A DNA stretch of 64,000 bases from an uncultured Clostridia bacterium (lineage in GTDB: Bacteria; Bacillota; Clostridia; TANB77; CAG-508): the NCBI GenBank assembly GCA_948896235.1, contig CAQUUC010000002.1:278272-342271 (forward strand), written 5' to 3'. Shown in pieces: positions 25,142 through 34,818 of the stretch (positions are counted from its first letter, which is position 1; every line of letters begins with the position of its first letter). Below the pieces are notes generated by a model. That model searched no databases. It had not been told where the DNA came from and worked only from the letters and a program-made list of their open reading frames with translations. Position numbers and translations under genes: made by a program.

Positions 25142-26044
25142 ATGTCTAATAAAGTTTTTATTTCTCATGGAGATATTATTTTAGATAAGGTTTATGATGG
25201 TGATTTAAATTTAATTAAAGAAGATGGTGGTGGAAGTAATTGGAATAGTTTATATAATCTTTCTTATATGGGTGAGGCTTGCTATGCTGTTGGTAGCTGT
25301 GGTAATGATCGTGAAGGAGAAATTGCTATTTCTTCTCTTACAAATTTTGGTGTAAATACTAATTTTGTTAAACATGGCGATTTTTCAACAAATGTTATGA
25401 ATATTATTATTCCTAGAAAAACTGGGCTTGGTGATGATAGTATTATTCATAGTTGGTATTCTCCTATAACTAATAAACGTACTCTATTTTTTAGAGATGA
25501 TTTACCTGTCTTACTTCCAAAGGAAATATTGGATAAAGATTTATATATTTTATTAGATAAATTTGAACCTATTAATTTAGAATTTATTGATAATATTCCT
25601 AATAAAAAACTATGTTTAGATATAGGTCATTATCGTTTTATTGAGCATTTTTCTAAACAGTATTTGACTAATTTCTTTAAAAAAGCTAATTTAGTTCAAC
25701 TTAATGATAACGTAAGTTCTTTGTTGTTTGAAAGATTACAAATTCAAAATGAATTCGAATTGTTTAATTTGTTGGATTTAAATTTATTAGTTATAACAGG
25801 AGGAAAGAAAGGCGCTAGTTTTATTTTTAGAGAAAATGGTAATATTGTTTGTATTGATAAAAGCCCTGATGTAATTGCTGAAGTAGTTGATTCTTCAGGT
25901 GCTGGTGATGCATTTTTTGCTACTGTTATAAAAGAATATGCGTACACCGCTTCTATTGATTCTAATTTTGTTAATAATACTTTTGGAATTGCAAATAAAG
26001 CTTCACGAGATGTTATTTCTCAACTTGGTAGTAGAAGAACTTAA
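25142..26044 (+). CDS. PfkB-family carbohydrate or nucleoside kinase
   Basis: A 300-residue ribokinase-like kinase. GGGSNWNSLYNLSYMG (the N-terminal GG substrate motif), AVGSCGNDREG and VVDSSGAGDAFFATV (GAGD with the catalytic Asp) are the family signatures. Sugar versus nucleoside cannot be told from sequence. GGAGG precedes the ATG. It lies upstream of purE on the same strand but has its own promoter, and purE has another. Confidence 0.85.
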   Translation: MSNKVFISHGDIILDKVYDGDLNLIKEDGGGSNWNSLYNLSYMGEACYAVGSCGNDREGEIAISSLTNFGVNTNFVKHGDFSTNVMNIIIPRKTGLGDDSIIHSWYSPITNKRTLFFRDDLPVLLPKEILDKDLYILLDKFEPINLEFIDNIPNKKLCLDIGHYRFIEHFSKQYLTNFFKKANLVQLNDNVSSLLFERLQIQNEFELFNLLDLNLLVITGGKKGASFIFRENGNIVCIDKSPDVIAEVVDSSGAGDAFFATVIKEYAYTASIDSNFVNNTFGIANKASRDVISQLGSRRT

Positions 26045-26062
26045 TAAACATTTATAAAACTA

Positions 26063-26091
26063 CTGACAAATTTCTACATAAATGGTATAAT
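26063..26091 (+). promoter_or_regulatory. Promoter of purE-purC
   Basis: CTGACA (26063-26068), 17 bases, TATAAT (26086-26091). The leader is about 27 bases, so no purine riboswitch fits. Confidence 0.8.
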
Positions 26092-26124
26092 GTGCTTAGT
26101 TTTTTAAGAGGAGGATTTTTTAAT

Positions 26125-26646
26125 ATGAATAAATTTGATGTTTCTATTATTATGGGTAGTGATTCTGATTTACCTATCATGAAAGATGCAGCTAAATTTT
26201 TAGAGACAATGGGAATTTCATATGAAATGAAGATTTTGTCTGTTCACAGAACTCCTGAAAAGGCAATGGAATATGCTGAAAGTTTAAAAGAAAATGGTGT
26301 TAAGGTTATTATTGCAGGTGCTGGTGGTGCTGCTCATTTACCTGGTGTATTTGCAGCTATGGTTCCTACAGTTCCTGTAATTGGTATTCCAATTCACACA
26401 AAAACTTTAAGTGGAGTTGATTCTTTATATTCAATTGTTCAAATGCCTTCAGGAATTCCTGTTGCTACAGTTGCTATTAATGGAGCAAAAAACGCTGCAA
26501 TTCTTGCTACTTCAATACTTGCTGTAGCTGATGAAAATATAAAATCTAAACTTGCTGATTTTAAAGCTTCTTTAAAGGATGCTGTAACAAAAAAGGATGA
26601 AAAATTACAAAATTTAGGTTATGCTGATTATTTAGAACAAATGTAA
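26125..26646 (+). CDS. purE: N5-carboxyaminoimidazole ribonucleotide mutase
   Basis: A 173-residue PurE class I mutase that moves the carboxyl of N5-CAIR to C4, in purine synthesis. IIMGSDSDLPIMKDAA, SVHRTPEKAMEY and AGAGGAAHLPGVFAA are the active-site motifs. ATG 26125 is chosen for the GAGGAGG about 10 bases upstream. It is followed by purC after 21 bases, forming an operon. Confidence 0.97.
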   Translation: MNKFDVSIIMGSDSDLPIMKDAAKFLETMGISYEMKILSVHRTPEKAMEYAESLKENGVKVIIAGAGGAAHLPGVFAAMVPTVPVIGIPIHTKTLSGVDSLYSIVQMPSGIPVATVAINGAKNAAILATSILAVADENIKSKLADFKASLKDAVTKKDEKLQNLGYADYLEQM

Positions 26647-26667
26647 AAAAGAAAAGGGGTTTTTATA

Positions 26668-27516
26668 ATGAAAAAAATTAGTAGTGGTAAAGTTCGTGAA
26701 ATTTATGAAGTAGATAATGACTCACTTATGCTTGTTGTTTCTGATAGAATTTCTGCTTTTGATGTTATTTTACCAAATCCAGTACCTGATAAAGGTAAAG
26801 TTTTAAATAAAATTTCAGAATTTTGGTTTGATTATACAAAGGATTTTGTTAAAAATCATGTTATTTCAACTAATACAAATGAATTTCCAGAAGAATTTAA
26901 AGGTCCAGAATTCGAAGGTAGAAGTATGTTTGTAAAGAAACTAAAAATGCTTCCTATTGAATGTATTGTAAGAGGATATATTACAGGTTCTGGATGGAAG
27001 AGTTATAAAGAAAATGGTACTGTTTGTGGTATTAAATTACCTGACGGATTACAAGAATCTGAAAAACTTCCAGAACCAATTTTTACACCTTCAACAAAAG
27101 CAGCTGAAGGACATGATGAAAATATTAGTTTTGAAGAAACTTGTAAATTAATTGGCGAGGAACTTGCTACAAAGGTTAGAGATACTGCTATAGAAATTTA
27201 TTCTAAATGTGCTGAATATGCTGCTACAAAAGGTATTATTATTGCAGATACTAAATTTGAATTTGGTTTAGATGAAAATGGTGATTTAGTTTTAGGTGAT
27301 GAGGTTTTAACTCCAGATTCTAGTAGATTTTGGCCTGCTTCTGATTATGAAATTGGTAGAGGACAAAAGAGTTTTGATAAACAATATATGAGAGATTGGT
27401 TAAAGGAAAATAAATGGGATGCCGAAAATCCTACTCCAATTCCTGAAGATGTTATTAATACAACAAGAGCTAAGTATATTGAAGCTTATGAAAGATTAAC
27501 TGGAAAGAAATTTTAG
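26668..27516 (+). CDS. purC: SAICAR synthase
   Basis: A 282-residue enzyme that joins aspartate to CAIR with ATP. SSGKVREIYEVD, VSDRISAFDVILPNPVPDKG, ECIVRGYITGSGWKSY and IADTKFEFG are the family motifs. This is the longer form seen in several bacteria, ending in LTPDSSRFWPASDYEIG and RLTGKKF. It is the last gene of the purE-purC operon, with a strong terminator 6 bases after the stop. Confidence 0.97.
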   Translation: MKKISSGKVREIYEVDNDSLMLVVSDRISAFDVILPNPVPDKGKVLNKISEFWFDYTKDFVKNHVISTNTNEFPEEFKGPEFEGRSMFVKKLKMLPIECIVRGYITGSGWKSYKENGTVCGIKLPDGLQESEKLPEPIFTPSTKAAEGHDENISFEETCKLIGEELATKVRDTAIEIYSKCAEYAATKGIIIADTKFEFGLDENGDLVLGDEVLTPDSSRFWPASDYEIGRGQKSFDKQYMRDWLKENKWDAENPTPIPEDVINTTRAKYIEAYERLTGKKF

Positions 27517-27521
27517 TTATT

Positions 27522-27558
27522 AAAAGAAGAAATAAATCTAATTTATTTCTTCTTTTTT
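27522..27558 (+). terminator. Terminator of purE-purC
   Basis: AAAAGAAGAAATAAAT pairs perfectly with ATTTATTTCTTCTTTT across CTA, followed by TT. Confidence 0.9.
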
Positions 27559-27570
27559 GACAACTCTATA

Positions 27571-27599
27571 TTGACTTTTTGTAGTTGTTTTGCTATGAT
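27571..27599 (+). promoter_or_regulatory. Promoter of the small membrane protein
   Basis: TTGACT (27571-27576), 17 bases, TATGAT (27594-27599). A second possible -10 (TATAAT, 27672-27677) lies after the hairpin. Confidence 0.7.
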
Positions 27600-27641
27600 A
27601 TTTTTGTTGTTGGAATATCACTACTCATCTTGGTTGTATGA

Positions 27642-27672
27642 ACTAACAGTTGTGCTAGTCACAACTGTTAGT
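27642..27672 (+). promoter_or_regulatory. Leader hairpin of the small membrane protein
   Basis: ACTAACAGTTGTG pairs perfectly with CACAACTGTTAGT (13 pairs, 5-base loop) in the leader, not followed by a T run. It could control mRNA stability or act as an operator. Confidence 0.55.
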
Positions 27673-27697
27673 ATAATGCATCTTAGGAGGTGATAAA

Positions 27698-27859
27698 ATG
27701 AAAGTATACATAGGAATGGGATTCTTCGCACTTTGTGTTGGTATTTCTGTATGTCTAGTAGTTGGAATTGCTAGTATTACAAAATACTATGTACATCTTA
27801 GTAAGAAAAAATTAGAAGTTTCCCCTCTAGCAAAGGAAACTCCTACCAACAACATATGA
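27698..27859 (+). CDS. Small single-pass membrane protein, 53 residues
   Basis: An ATG after CTTAGGAGGTGAT opens 53 codons ending in TGA. Residues about 4-27 (YIGMGFFALCVGISVCLVVG) form one membrane helix, followed by a short basic and Pro-containing tail. It has a clear promoter, a structured leader and its own terminator, so it is expressed as a separate small unit between purC and purB. No family recognised; small regulators of transporters or phage-type holins have this size. Confidence 0.65.
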   Translation: MKVYIGMGFFALCVGISVCLVVGIASITKYYVHLSKKKLEVSPLAKETPTNNI

Positions 27860-27885
27860 GTAAGGGTTCTCCCCCTTGCTCTTTA
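27859..27885 (+). terminator. Terminator of the small membrane protein
   Basis: GAGTAAGGG pairs with CCCTTGCTC (one wobble), followed by TTTATTTATATTT. Confidence 0.75.
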
Positions 27886-27931
27886 TTTATATTTAAATTT
27901 TATCATTAGTATTACAATTTGTCAATATTTT

Positions 27932-29365
27932 TTATACATTTACTTCTACCTTTATATCTTTTATTAAGTCTCCATATTTTTCAAGTACTGGATTTACAGC
28001 TGTTTCTATGAAGTTTTCTACTTGTTTAGGTGCTCTTCCACATAGGTTGTCTGGGTTTAAAGCATGCATTATTTCTTCTTCTGTTAATCCAAATGATGAA
28101 TCATTTGCAATTCTTTTTACTAAGTCATTTGGTCTTCCAAATTCTTTAACTTCTCTTCCTGCTTCCATTGAATATACACGTATTTTTTCGTGTAGTTCTT
28201 GTCTATCTCCACCTTTTAGTACTGCATTCATTATTATTTCTTCTGTTCCCATAAATGGTAGTTCTTGCATCATATTTGTTTTTATTACATTTTCATATAC
28301 TACTATATTTTTAGTTATATTTGCGTATAGAATTAATATTGCATCTACAGCTAAGAAACTTTCTGGTACACAAATTCTTTTATTTGCTGAATCATCTAAT
28401 GTTCTTTCTAACCATTGTGTAGCAGCTGTTATTGCAGGGTCGTGGCTAAGTACTATTACATGCCTTGCAAGTGAGTTTATTCTTTCACTTCTCATTGGAT
28501 TTCTTTTATATGCCATTGCTGATGATCCTATTTGTGATTTTTCAAATGGTTCTTCTAATTCTTTTTCGTGTTGTAATAATCTCATATCATTTGCAAATTT
28601 TGATGCGCTTTGTGCTATACTTGATAGTACATTCAGTACTCTTGAATCTAGCTTTCTTGTATATGTTTGTCCTGATACATGATATACTTTATTAAATCCC
28701 ATTTTTTCTGCAATACTACCATCTATTTTGTTTACTTTTTCCTCATCTTTAAATAGTTTCATAAAGCTTTCTTGTGTTCCTGTTGTTCCTTTACATCCAA
28801 GTAATTTCATATTGTCTATTACAAAGTTTAGCTCTTCTAAATCTTCTAATAAGTCTTGTAACCATAGTGTTGCTCTTTTTCCAACTGTTGTTAATTGTGC
28901 TGGTTGGAAATGTGTATATCCTAAACAAGTTACATCTTTGTTTTTTAATGCAAATTCTTTTAAATTACTAATTACTAATACTAATTTTTGTCTTACTAAT
29001 TTTAATGCTTCACGCATTAAAATTACATCTGTATTATCTGTTACATAGCAAGATGTTGCTCCTAAATGTATTATTGGTTTTGCACTTGGACATTTTATTC
29101 CAAATTCATACACATGGCTCATAACATCATGTCTACATTCTGCTTCTCTTGCAGCAACTATTTCATAATCTATGTTTTCTACATTTTGTTTCATTTCACT
29201 TATTTGCTCTTCTGTAATATTTATTCCTAATTCTTTTTCAGTTTCGGCAAGTGCTATCCATAATTTTCTCCATGTACTGTATTTTGTATCACTTGACCAA
29301 ATTTTGTTCATTTCTTTACTTGCATATCTCCCTGAAAGTGGAGTTACATATATTTCTTTTTCCAT
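27932..29365 (-). CDS. purB: Adenylosuccinate lyase
   Basis: A 477-residue lyase acting twice in purine synthesis (SAICAR and adenylosuccinate). VYEFGIKCPSAKPIIHLGA, LGYTHFQPAQLTTVGKRA and SQIGSSAMAYKRNPMRSE (the superfamily signature) are all present. The start ATG 29365 has AAGGAG 6-7 bases upstream; upstream codons lack a site. It lies downstream of a small foreign gene that separates it from purL. Confidence 0.96.
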   Translation of the reverse strand: MEKEIYVTPLSGRYASKEMNKIWSSDTKYSTWRKLWIALAETEKELGINITEEQISEMKQNVENIDYEIVAAREAECRHDVMSHVYEFGIKCPSAKPIIHLGATSCYVTDNTDVILMREALKLVRQKLVLVISNLKEFALKNKDVTCLGYTHFQPAQLTTVGKRATLWLQDLLEDLEELNFVIDNMKLLGCKGTTGTQESFMKLFKDEEKVNKIDGSIAEKMGFNKVYHVSGQTYTRKLDSRVLNVLSSIAQSASKFANDMRLLQHEKELEEPFEKSQIGSSAMAYKRNPMRSERINSLARHVIVLSHDPAITAATQWLERTLDDSANKRICVPESFLAVDAILILYANITKNIVVYENVIKTNMMQELPFMGTEEIIMNAVLKGGDRQELHEKIRVYSMEAGREVKEFGRPNDLVKRIANDSSFGLTEEEIMHALNPDNLCGRAPKQVENFIETAVNPVLEKYGDLIKDIKVEVNV

Positions 29366-29388
29366 AACTATCTCCTTTAAATTAATTT

Positions 29389-29412
29389 GGGGCAAAGATT
29401 ACTCCCTGCCCC
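29389..29412 (-). terminator. Probable terminator of the small foreign gene
   Basis: GGGGCA pairs with TGCCCC. The GC-rich stem is out of keeping with the surroundings and immediately precedes the purB ribosome binding site. Confidence 0.55.
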
Positions 29413-29428
29413 TGCTCTCGCTGTCACC

Positions 29429-29632
29429 TTAACTTTGCTTCTCATGTGTAACCAGACGTTTGATAGCATCAATATCCATTCTGCCAGTCCGGTCGTCACC
29501 GAAGTAGGTTTGGCGTTCTACCTTTTTGCACTCTTCAATTAAAGAGATGCAAGCTTCCCGTCCACAAGGCTTTATCTCTCCCTGTGCGTCAAAGACTTTT
29601 TCATAGGCTTCGATTAATTTTCTGTTTGCCAT
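29429..29632 (-). CDS. Small protein of foreign composition, 67 residues
   Basis: AAGGAGGG precedes the ATG. The protein reads FDAQGEIKPCGREACISLIE and FGDDRTGRMDIDAIKRL; I do not recognise it. GC content is higher than in the flanking pur genes, and CGG occurs twice as an ordinary Arg codon (CGREAC, DDRTGR), as in the lysA island. It has its own promoter (29672-29700) and a GC-rich hairpin after it, so it looks like a self-contained insertion between purL and purB. Confidence 0.7.
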   Translation of the reverse strand: MANRKLIEAYEKVFDAQGEIKPCGREACISLIEECKKVERQTYFGDDRTGRMDIDAIKRLVTHEKQS

Positions 29633-29671
29633 AAAGTTACCCTCCTTTATCGGTTTTATGTAACTTTAATT

Positions 29672-29700
29672 ATTATATCATATGTATTTTAATTTATCAA
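29672..29700 (-). promoter_or_regulatory. Promoter of the small foreign gene
   Basis: TTGATA (29695-29700), 17 bases, TATAAT (29672-29677) on the minus strand. Confidence 0.75.
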
Positions 29701-29716
29701 TACTTGAATAAATCTT

Positions 29717-29767
29717 AGAGTATTATTATTCCTATACTTTTCATTTAGCTTTTAACTATAATACTCT
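29717..29767 (-). terminator. Terminator-like hairpin after purL
   Basis: AGAGTATTA pairs with TAATACTCT across the purL stop, with a long internal loop. Confidence 0.5.
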
Positions 29768-32700
29768 ACACCAGATTCAAATAATTTTTGATTCTTGTTT
29801 CCTGGTACATTTTTTAGAACATCTTCTCTATAGCTTCTTTCTGAATGTCCCATTTTTCCTAATATTCTTCCATCTTTACTTGTTATTCCTTCTACTGCAT
29901 ACACTGAACCATTTGGATTAAATGCTATGTCCATACTTGCCTTTCCTTCTAAGTCTACATACTGTGTTGCTACTTGTCCATTTTTTATTAATTCTTTCAT
30001 AACATCTTCTGTTGCAACAAATTTTCCTTCTCCATGTGATATTGGAATAATAAATTCTTCCCCTAAATCTACTTTATTAAACCATGGTGATAGTTTTGAT
30101 ACTACCTTTGTATTTACTAGTTTTGATTGATGTCTTGCTATATCATTAAATGTCAATGTTGGCATAGTATCGTCCATATTCATAATCTTTCCATATGGAA
30201 GTAACCCTAGTTTTATTAACGCTTGGAATCCATTACATATTCCTAACATTAATCCATCTTGTTCATTTAAATGTTTATGTATTGAATCTGTTAATTTAGC
30301 ATTTCTAAATACTGATGCAATAAATTTTCCTGATCCATCTGGTTCATCTCCTGCACTAAATCCTCCTGGTAGCATAATTATTTGTGCTTCATTTATTTGT
30401 CTTGCAAATTCTTCTATCGATTCTTCTATATGTTCAGGTTTTAAGTTTCTAAATACACTTGTATTAACTATTGCTCCAGCATCTTCGAAAGCTTTAGTTA
30501 AATCATATTCACAGTTTGTTCCTGGGAATATTGGTATAAATACTCGTGGTTTTGCAACTTTTATTTTTGATGTTATGCTACATTTTTTATCACTTATTAT
30601 ATTTTCTACTTTGTTTTCTGTTTTCGCAGTTTTAGTTGGAAATACTTTTTCTAATGGCTCTTCCCATATTTTTATTAGTTCTTCTAAATCTAATATTTCA
30701 TTTTTAGATATCCTTATTTCTTTTTGGCTAGTTGTATTTCCTAAAATTTCTAGTCTATCTATATCTAATTCTTCTTTCGCTTCTATTATAAAAGAACCAT
30801 AACGTGGTTTAAATAAGCATTTTTCATCTTCAAATTCAAATCCTATTTTGTTTCCAAAACACATTTTACTTATAGTATTTGATATTCCATATTGTCCTAT
30901 TGTAGCAACAGATATTGCTTTTCCTTCCTCAATTAGTTTATGTACTAATTCATAATTTTCTTTTAAGTTTTCAAAATCTGGTATAAAGTCTTTAGTGTAT
31001 TTAGCTTTTAATATATATACTTTTGATCCTGCTTTTTTAAACTCATTTGATACTACATTTTTTGTATCTACTGTTCCTACACAGAATGATACAAGTGTTG
31101 GTGGTACGTCTAAATCGTTATATGATCCTGACATACTGTCTTTTCCACCTATTGCTGCAATTTGTAATTTTTCTTGAACTAAATATGCTCCTAGTAGTGC
31201 AGCTAAAGGTTTACCCCATCTTGTAGGTTCATTTCTTAGTTTTTCAAAATATTCTTGGAAGGTTAACCATGCTTTTTTATAGTCTCCACCTATTGCTACA
31301 TATTTTGTTACAGATTCTACTACTGCATATACTGCTCCATGGAATGGGCTTAAAGTAGATAAATATGGGTCATATCCATATGTCATTATTGTTCCTGTGT
31401 TTGTGTATCCTGAAAGTGTTGGTATTCTTGCTGCCATTCCTTCTTGCTGTGTTAATCCATATTTTCCTCCAAATGGCATAAGTACTGTTCCTGCTCCTAT
31501 TGTAGAATCAAATCTTTCTACTAATCCTTTTTGTGAACAGCAGTTTAATCCAGAAATAGTCTTTTTCCATCTCTCTATTTTAGAACAATTGTTACCACTT
31601 GTTTTTATACAGTTTCCTTCTATACCTGAAAAGTAATTTTCTAATCTTTCTGGTTTATTTATTTCGGCTGTTTGTTTTTTAACGTCTCCATTTGTATCTA
31701 AGAATTCACGGCTTATATCTACTATAAGTTTTCCTCTCCAATACATTTTTACTCTTGGATCTTCTACTACATCTGCTACTACACTTGTTTCTATATTTTC
31801 TTTAGCTGCTAAGGCTTCAAATTTTTCTACATCTTTAGAGCTTACTACTACAGCCATTCTTTCTTGTGATTCTGATATTGCAAGTTCTGTTCCATCTAAT
31901 CCTTCATATTTTTTTGGTACTTTGTCTAGGTTTATAATAAGTCCCTCTGCTAGTTCTCCTACTGCAACAGATACTCCTCCTGCTCCAAAGTCGTTACATC
32001 TTTTTATTAGTTTTGTAGCTTCTTCATTTCTAAATAGTCTTTGTATTTTTCTTTCTTCTGGTGCATTTCCTTTTTGTACTTCTGCTCCACAACTTGAAAG
32101 TGATTCGCTTGTATGTGCTTTTGATGATCCTGTTGCTCCTCCACAACCATCTCTTCCTGTTCTTCCACCAAGTAAAATTACTTTATCTCCTGGCTCTGGT
32201 CTTAGTCTTATTACATTTTTTGCTTTTGCTGCTCCTATTAATGCTCCTATTTCTAATCTTTTTGCTACATATCCTGGATGGTATACTTCTGCTACTTGTC
32301 CTGTTGCAAGTCCTATTTGGTTTCCATATGATGAGTAGCCACGTGCTGCTTCATTTGTTAGTTTTCTTTGTGGCAATTTGTTTGGTAATGTATCTTCTAC
32401 ACTCGCTCTTGGGTCTCCACATCCTGTTACTCTCATTGCTTGATATACATATACTCTTCCTGATAATGGGTCACGTATTGCTCCTCCAAGACAGGTTGCT
32501 GCTCCTCCAAATGGCTCTATTTCTGTTGGATGGTTATGTGTTTCGTTTTTGAACATTATTAGGTATTCTTCTTCTTTTCCATCTACCATAATGTTTGCTT
32601 TTATACTACAAGCATTTATTTCTTCTGATTCATCTAAGTCTTTTAGTATTCCACGTTTTTTTAGTTCTTTTGCCGCTATTGTTGCAACATCCATTAAGCA

Positions 32701-33495
32701 TATATCTTTTTTTCTATCTTCATATACAAATTTTCTTGACGCCATATAGCTCTCATAGATTTCTTTTAATAAATCCCATTTTATATCTATTACTTCTAAT
32801 TTTGTAAGGAAGGTTGTATGACGGCAATGGTCTGACCAGTATGTATCTATCATTTTCATTTCTGTCATAGTAGGATCTCTTTTTTCGGTATCTCTAAAGT
32901 ATTTCCTGCAGAATTTTAAGTCTGCAAGGTCCATTGCGAATCCATATTTTTCATAGAATTTAGTAGCGTCTTCGTCTGTCATATTTATAAATCCTTCTAT
33001 AACAGCTACATCACTTGGTTCTTCCATTTTATCTTCTATCGAATCTAATTTTTCTAAACTTGCGACTCTTGAATCTACTGGATTAATTATATATTTTTTT
33101 ATTTTTTCAACTTGATCATTTGTAATTTTCCCTTTTAATACATACACTTTTGCAGATTTTGCAATTGGTCTTTCTTCTCCACTTATTATTTGTAGACATT
33201 CTGCAAGTGATGTTGCTCTTTGATCGAATTGACCTGGTAGGAATTCTTGCGCAAATACTTTATTATCTCCAAAATCATATTCTTCATCAAAACACATATC
33301 TACTTGTGGTTCTGAAAAGACTGTATTTTTTGCTTTTTCATAAGTTTCTTCATCTATTCCAGATACATCATATCTATTTAGTATGATTACATCTTCTAAT
33401 TCTTTTATTTGTAGATTTTCTTGTAAGTCAGCTAATACTCCTTTTGCTTCTACATCAAATCCTGGTTTTTTTTGTACATAAATTCTTTTTACCAT
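29752..33495 (-). CDS. purL: Phosphoribosylformylglycinamidine synthase (single-chain)
   Basis: A 1247-residue single-chain FGAM synthase. The central ATP-dependent half holds YWSDHCRHTTF and ETHNHPTEIEPFGGAATCLGG. The C-terminal glutaminase has MLPGGFSAGDEPDGSG and MLGICNGFQALIKLG with the catalytic Cys. The start ATG 33495 has AAGGAGGG upstream; in-frame codons further up have none. It has no in-frame CGG, a useful control for the recoding hypothesis. It lies just downstream of purM on the same strand. Confidence 0.96.
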   Translation of the reverse strand: MVKRIYVQKKPGFDVEAKGVLADLQENLQIKELEDVIILNRYDVSGIDEETYEKAKNTVFSEPQVDMCFDEEYDFGDNKVFAQEFLPGQFDQRATSLAECLQIISGEERPIAKSAKVYVLKGKITNDQVEKIKKYIINPVDSRVASLEKLDSIEDKMEEPSDVAVIEGFINMTDEDATKFYEKYGFAMDLADLKFCRKYFRDTEKRDPTMTEMKMIDTYWSDHCRHTTFLTKLEVIDIKWDLLKEIYESYMASRKFVYEDRKKDICLMDVATIAAKELKKRGILKDLDESEEINACSIKANIMVDGKEEEYLIMFKNETHNHPTEIEPFGGAATCLGGAIRDPLSGRVYVYQAMRVTGCGDPRASVEDTLPNKLPQRKLTNEAARGYSSYGNQIGLATGQVAEVYHPGYVAKRLEIGALIGAAKAKNVIRLRPEPGDKVILLGGRTGRDGCGGATGSSKAHTSESLSSCGAEVQKGNAPEERKIQRLFRNEEATKLIKRCNDFGAGGVSVAVGELAEGLIINLDKVPKKYEGLDGTELAISESQERMAVVVSSKDVEKFEALAAKENIETSVVADVVEDPRVKMYWRGKLIVDISREFLDTNGDVKKQTAEINKPERLENYFSGIEGNCIKTSGNNCSKIERWKKTISGLNCCSQKGLVERFDSTIGAGTVLMPFGGKYGLTQQEGMAARIPTLSGYTNTGTIMTYGYDPYLSTLSPFHGAVYAVVESVTKYVAIGGDYKKAWLTFQEYFEKLRNEPTRWGKPLAALLGAYLVQEKLQIAAIGGKDSMSGSYNDLDVPPTLVSFCVGTVDTKNVVSNEFKKAGSKVYILKAKYTKDFIPDFENLKENYELVHKLIEEGKAISVATIGQYGISNTISKMCFGNKIGFEFEDEKCLFKPRYGSFIIEAKEELDIDRLEILGNTTSQKEIRISKNEILDLEELIKIWEEPLEKVFPTKTAKTENKVENIISDKKCSITSKIKVAKPRVFIPIFPGTNCEYDLTKAFEDAGAIVNTSVFRNLKPEHIEESIEEFARQINEAQIIMLPGGFSAGDEPDGSGKFIASVFRNAKLTDSIHKHLNEQDGLMLGICNGFQALIKLGLLPYGKIMNMDDTMPTLTFNDIARHQSKLVNTKVVSKLSPWFNKVDLGEEFIIPISHGEGKFVATEDVMKELIKNGQVATQYVDLEGKASMDIAFNPNGSVYAVEGITSKDGRILGKMGHSERSYREDVLKNVPGNKNQKLFESGVEYYS

Positions 33496-33549
33496 TTGGT
33501 AAACCCTCCTTATTATTTCACTATACACTTTCATAAAGTAATATAGTTA

Positions 33550-34590
33550 TTATAAATTTATATGTATTTCTTTATTTCCTGCTACTACTTCACCTATTAC
33601 GTAGGCTATTTCTCCAGCTTCCTTTAGAATTTCTAACGCTCTTGCTTTTTCTTCTTTTGAAACTATGATTGCCATTCCTATTCCCATGTTAAATGTGTTG
33701 TACATATCTCTTAGAGGTATGTTTCCTTCTTTTTGAATTAATTTAAATATGCTTGGTACTTCATAAGAGTTTTTATCTATGTTTATTGCTACTTTTTCAT
33801 TTAACATTCTTGGCATATTTTCATAGAATCCTCCACCTGTTATATGTGATATTCCTTTTACTTTTACTTCTTCTAATAGTTTTAATACTGGTTTTACATA
33901 TATTTTTGTTGGCTCTATTAGTGCTTCCCCTAATGTTTTTCCAAGTTCTGGTTTATATTCTTTTAAATTTTCTTCATTTACATTAAAGATTTTCCTTACA
34001 AGTGAAAATCCATTTGAGTGTACTCCACTGGATTGTAACCCTATTACTATATCTCCTATTTCTATACTTTTAGTATTTATCATTTTTTCTTGGTCTACTA
34101 TTCCTACACTAAACCCTGCTAAATCATATTCATTTTCTGCATATAGACCTGGCATTTCTGCTGTTTCCCCACCTACTAATGCACATCCTGCTAATTTACA
34201 ACCATCTGTTACTCCTTTTACTATTGTTGCTACCATTTCAGGTATATTTTTCCATAGTGACATATAGTCTAAGAAAAATAATGGTTTTGCTCCACAGCAC
34301 ACTATATCATTTACACACATTGCTACACAGTCTTGTCCTATTGTATCATGTTTATTCATTAAAAAAGCCAATTTTAGTTTTGTTCCTACTCCATCTGTTC
34401 CAGATACTAAAATTGGTTTCTTCATATTTGTTATATCAGGCGCAAAAAGTCCGCCAAAACCTCCAAGGTCTCCAATTACACCTTGTGTATATGTGCTTTG
34501 TACATATGATTTCATTAATTCTACTGATTTATATCCCGCTGTTACATCTACTCCTGCTTCTTTATATGACTCGCTAAAACTTTTTTCCAT
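33550..34590 (-). CDS. purM: Phosphoribosylaminoimidazole synthetase
   Basis: A 346-residue AIR synthetase that closes the imidazole ring with ATP. VSGTDGVGTKLKLAF, CALVGGETAEMPGLY and SHITGGGFYENMPRML are the family motifs. AAGGAG precedes the ATG. It is the first gene of a purM-purL strand that continues past the small foreign gene to purB. Confidence 0.96.
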   Translation of the reverse strand: MEKSFSESYKEAGVDVTAGYKSVELMKSYVQSTYTQGVIGDLGGFGGLFAPDITNMKKPILVSGTDGVGTKLKLAFLMNKHDTIGQDCVAMCVNDIVCCGAKPLFFLDYMSLWKNIPEMVATIVKGVTDGCKLAGCALVGGETAEMPGLYAENEYDLAGFSVGIVDQEKMINTKSIEIGDIVIGLQSSGVHSNGFSLVRKIFNVNEENLKEYKPELGKTLGEALIEPTKIYVKPVLKLLEEVKVKGISHITGGGFYENMPRMLNEKVAINIDKNSYEVPSIFKLIQKEGNIPLRDMYNTFNMGIGMAIIVSKEEKARALEILKEAGEIAYVIGEVVAGNKEIHINL

Positions 34591-34698
34591 AAGGGCATCT
34601 CCTTTTCTTTTTTATACCCCTATATAATACTATATTACGATTTTTTTTACAAGATTTTTACAAAATTTTCTTACGGAAATAAATACTGTTTAGCGTGT

Positions 34699-34727
34699 TT
34701 GCAATTTACATAAATTTATGTTATTAT
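34699..34727 (+). promoter_or_regulatory. Promoter of the 144-residue membrane protein
   Basis: TTGCAA (34699-34704), 17 bases, TATTAT (34722-34727). A GTTGCAAC palindrome lies about 35 bases downstream. Confidence 0.55.
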
Positions 34728-34818
34728 TATGTAGTACAAATTTGTTTAGTACTGTAGTAATACTGTTGCAACTGTTATTTGCCTAATTTCACATTTCTAG
34801 CATAAGGAGGTCACCTAT

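Noticed and set aside
26041..26124. Purine riboswitch before purE.
   Set aside because: Only about 27 bases of leader lie between the promoter start and the ATG.
32061..32552. Long Leu-rich frame opposite purL.
   Set aside because: It is a shadow of the purL coding strand, with no ribosome binding site and an implausible composition.
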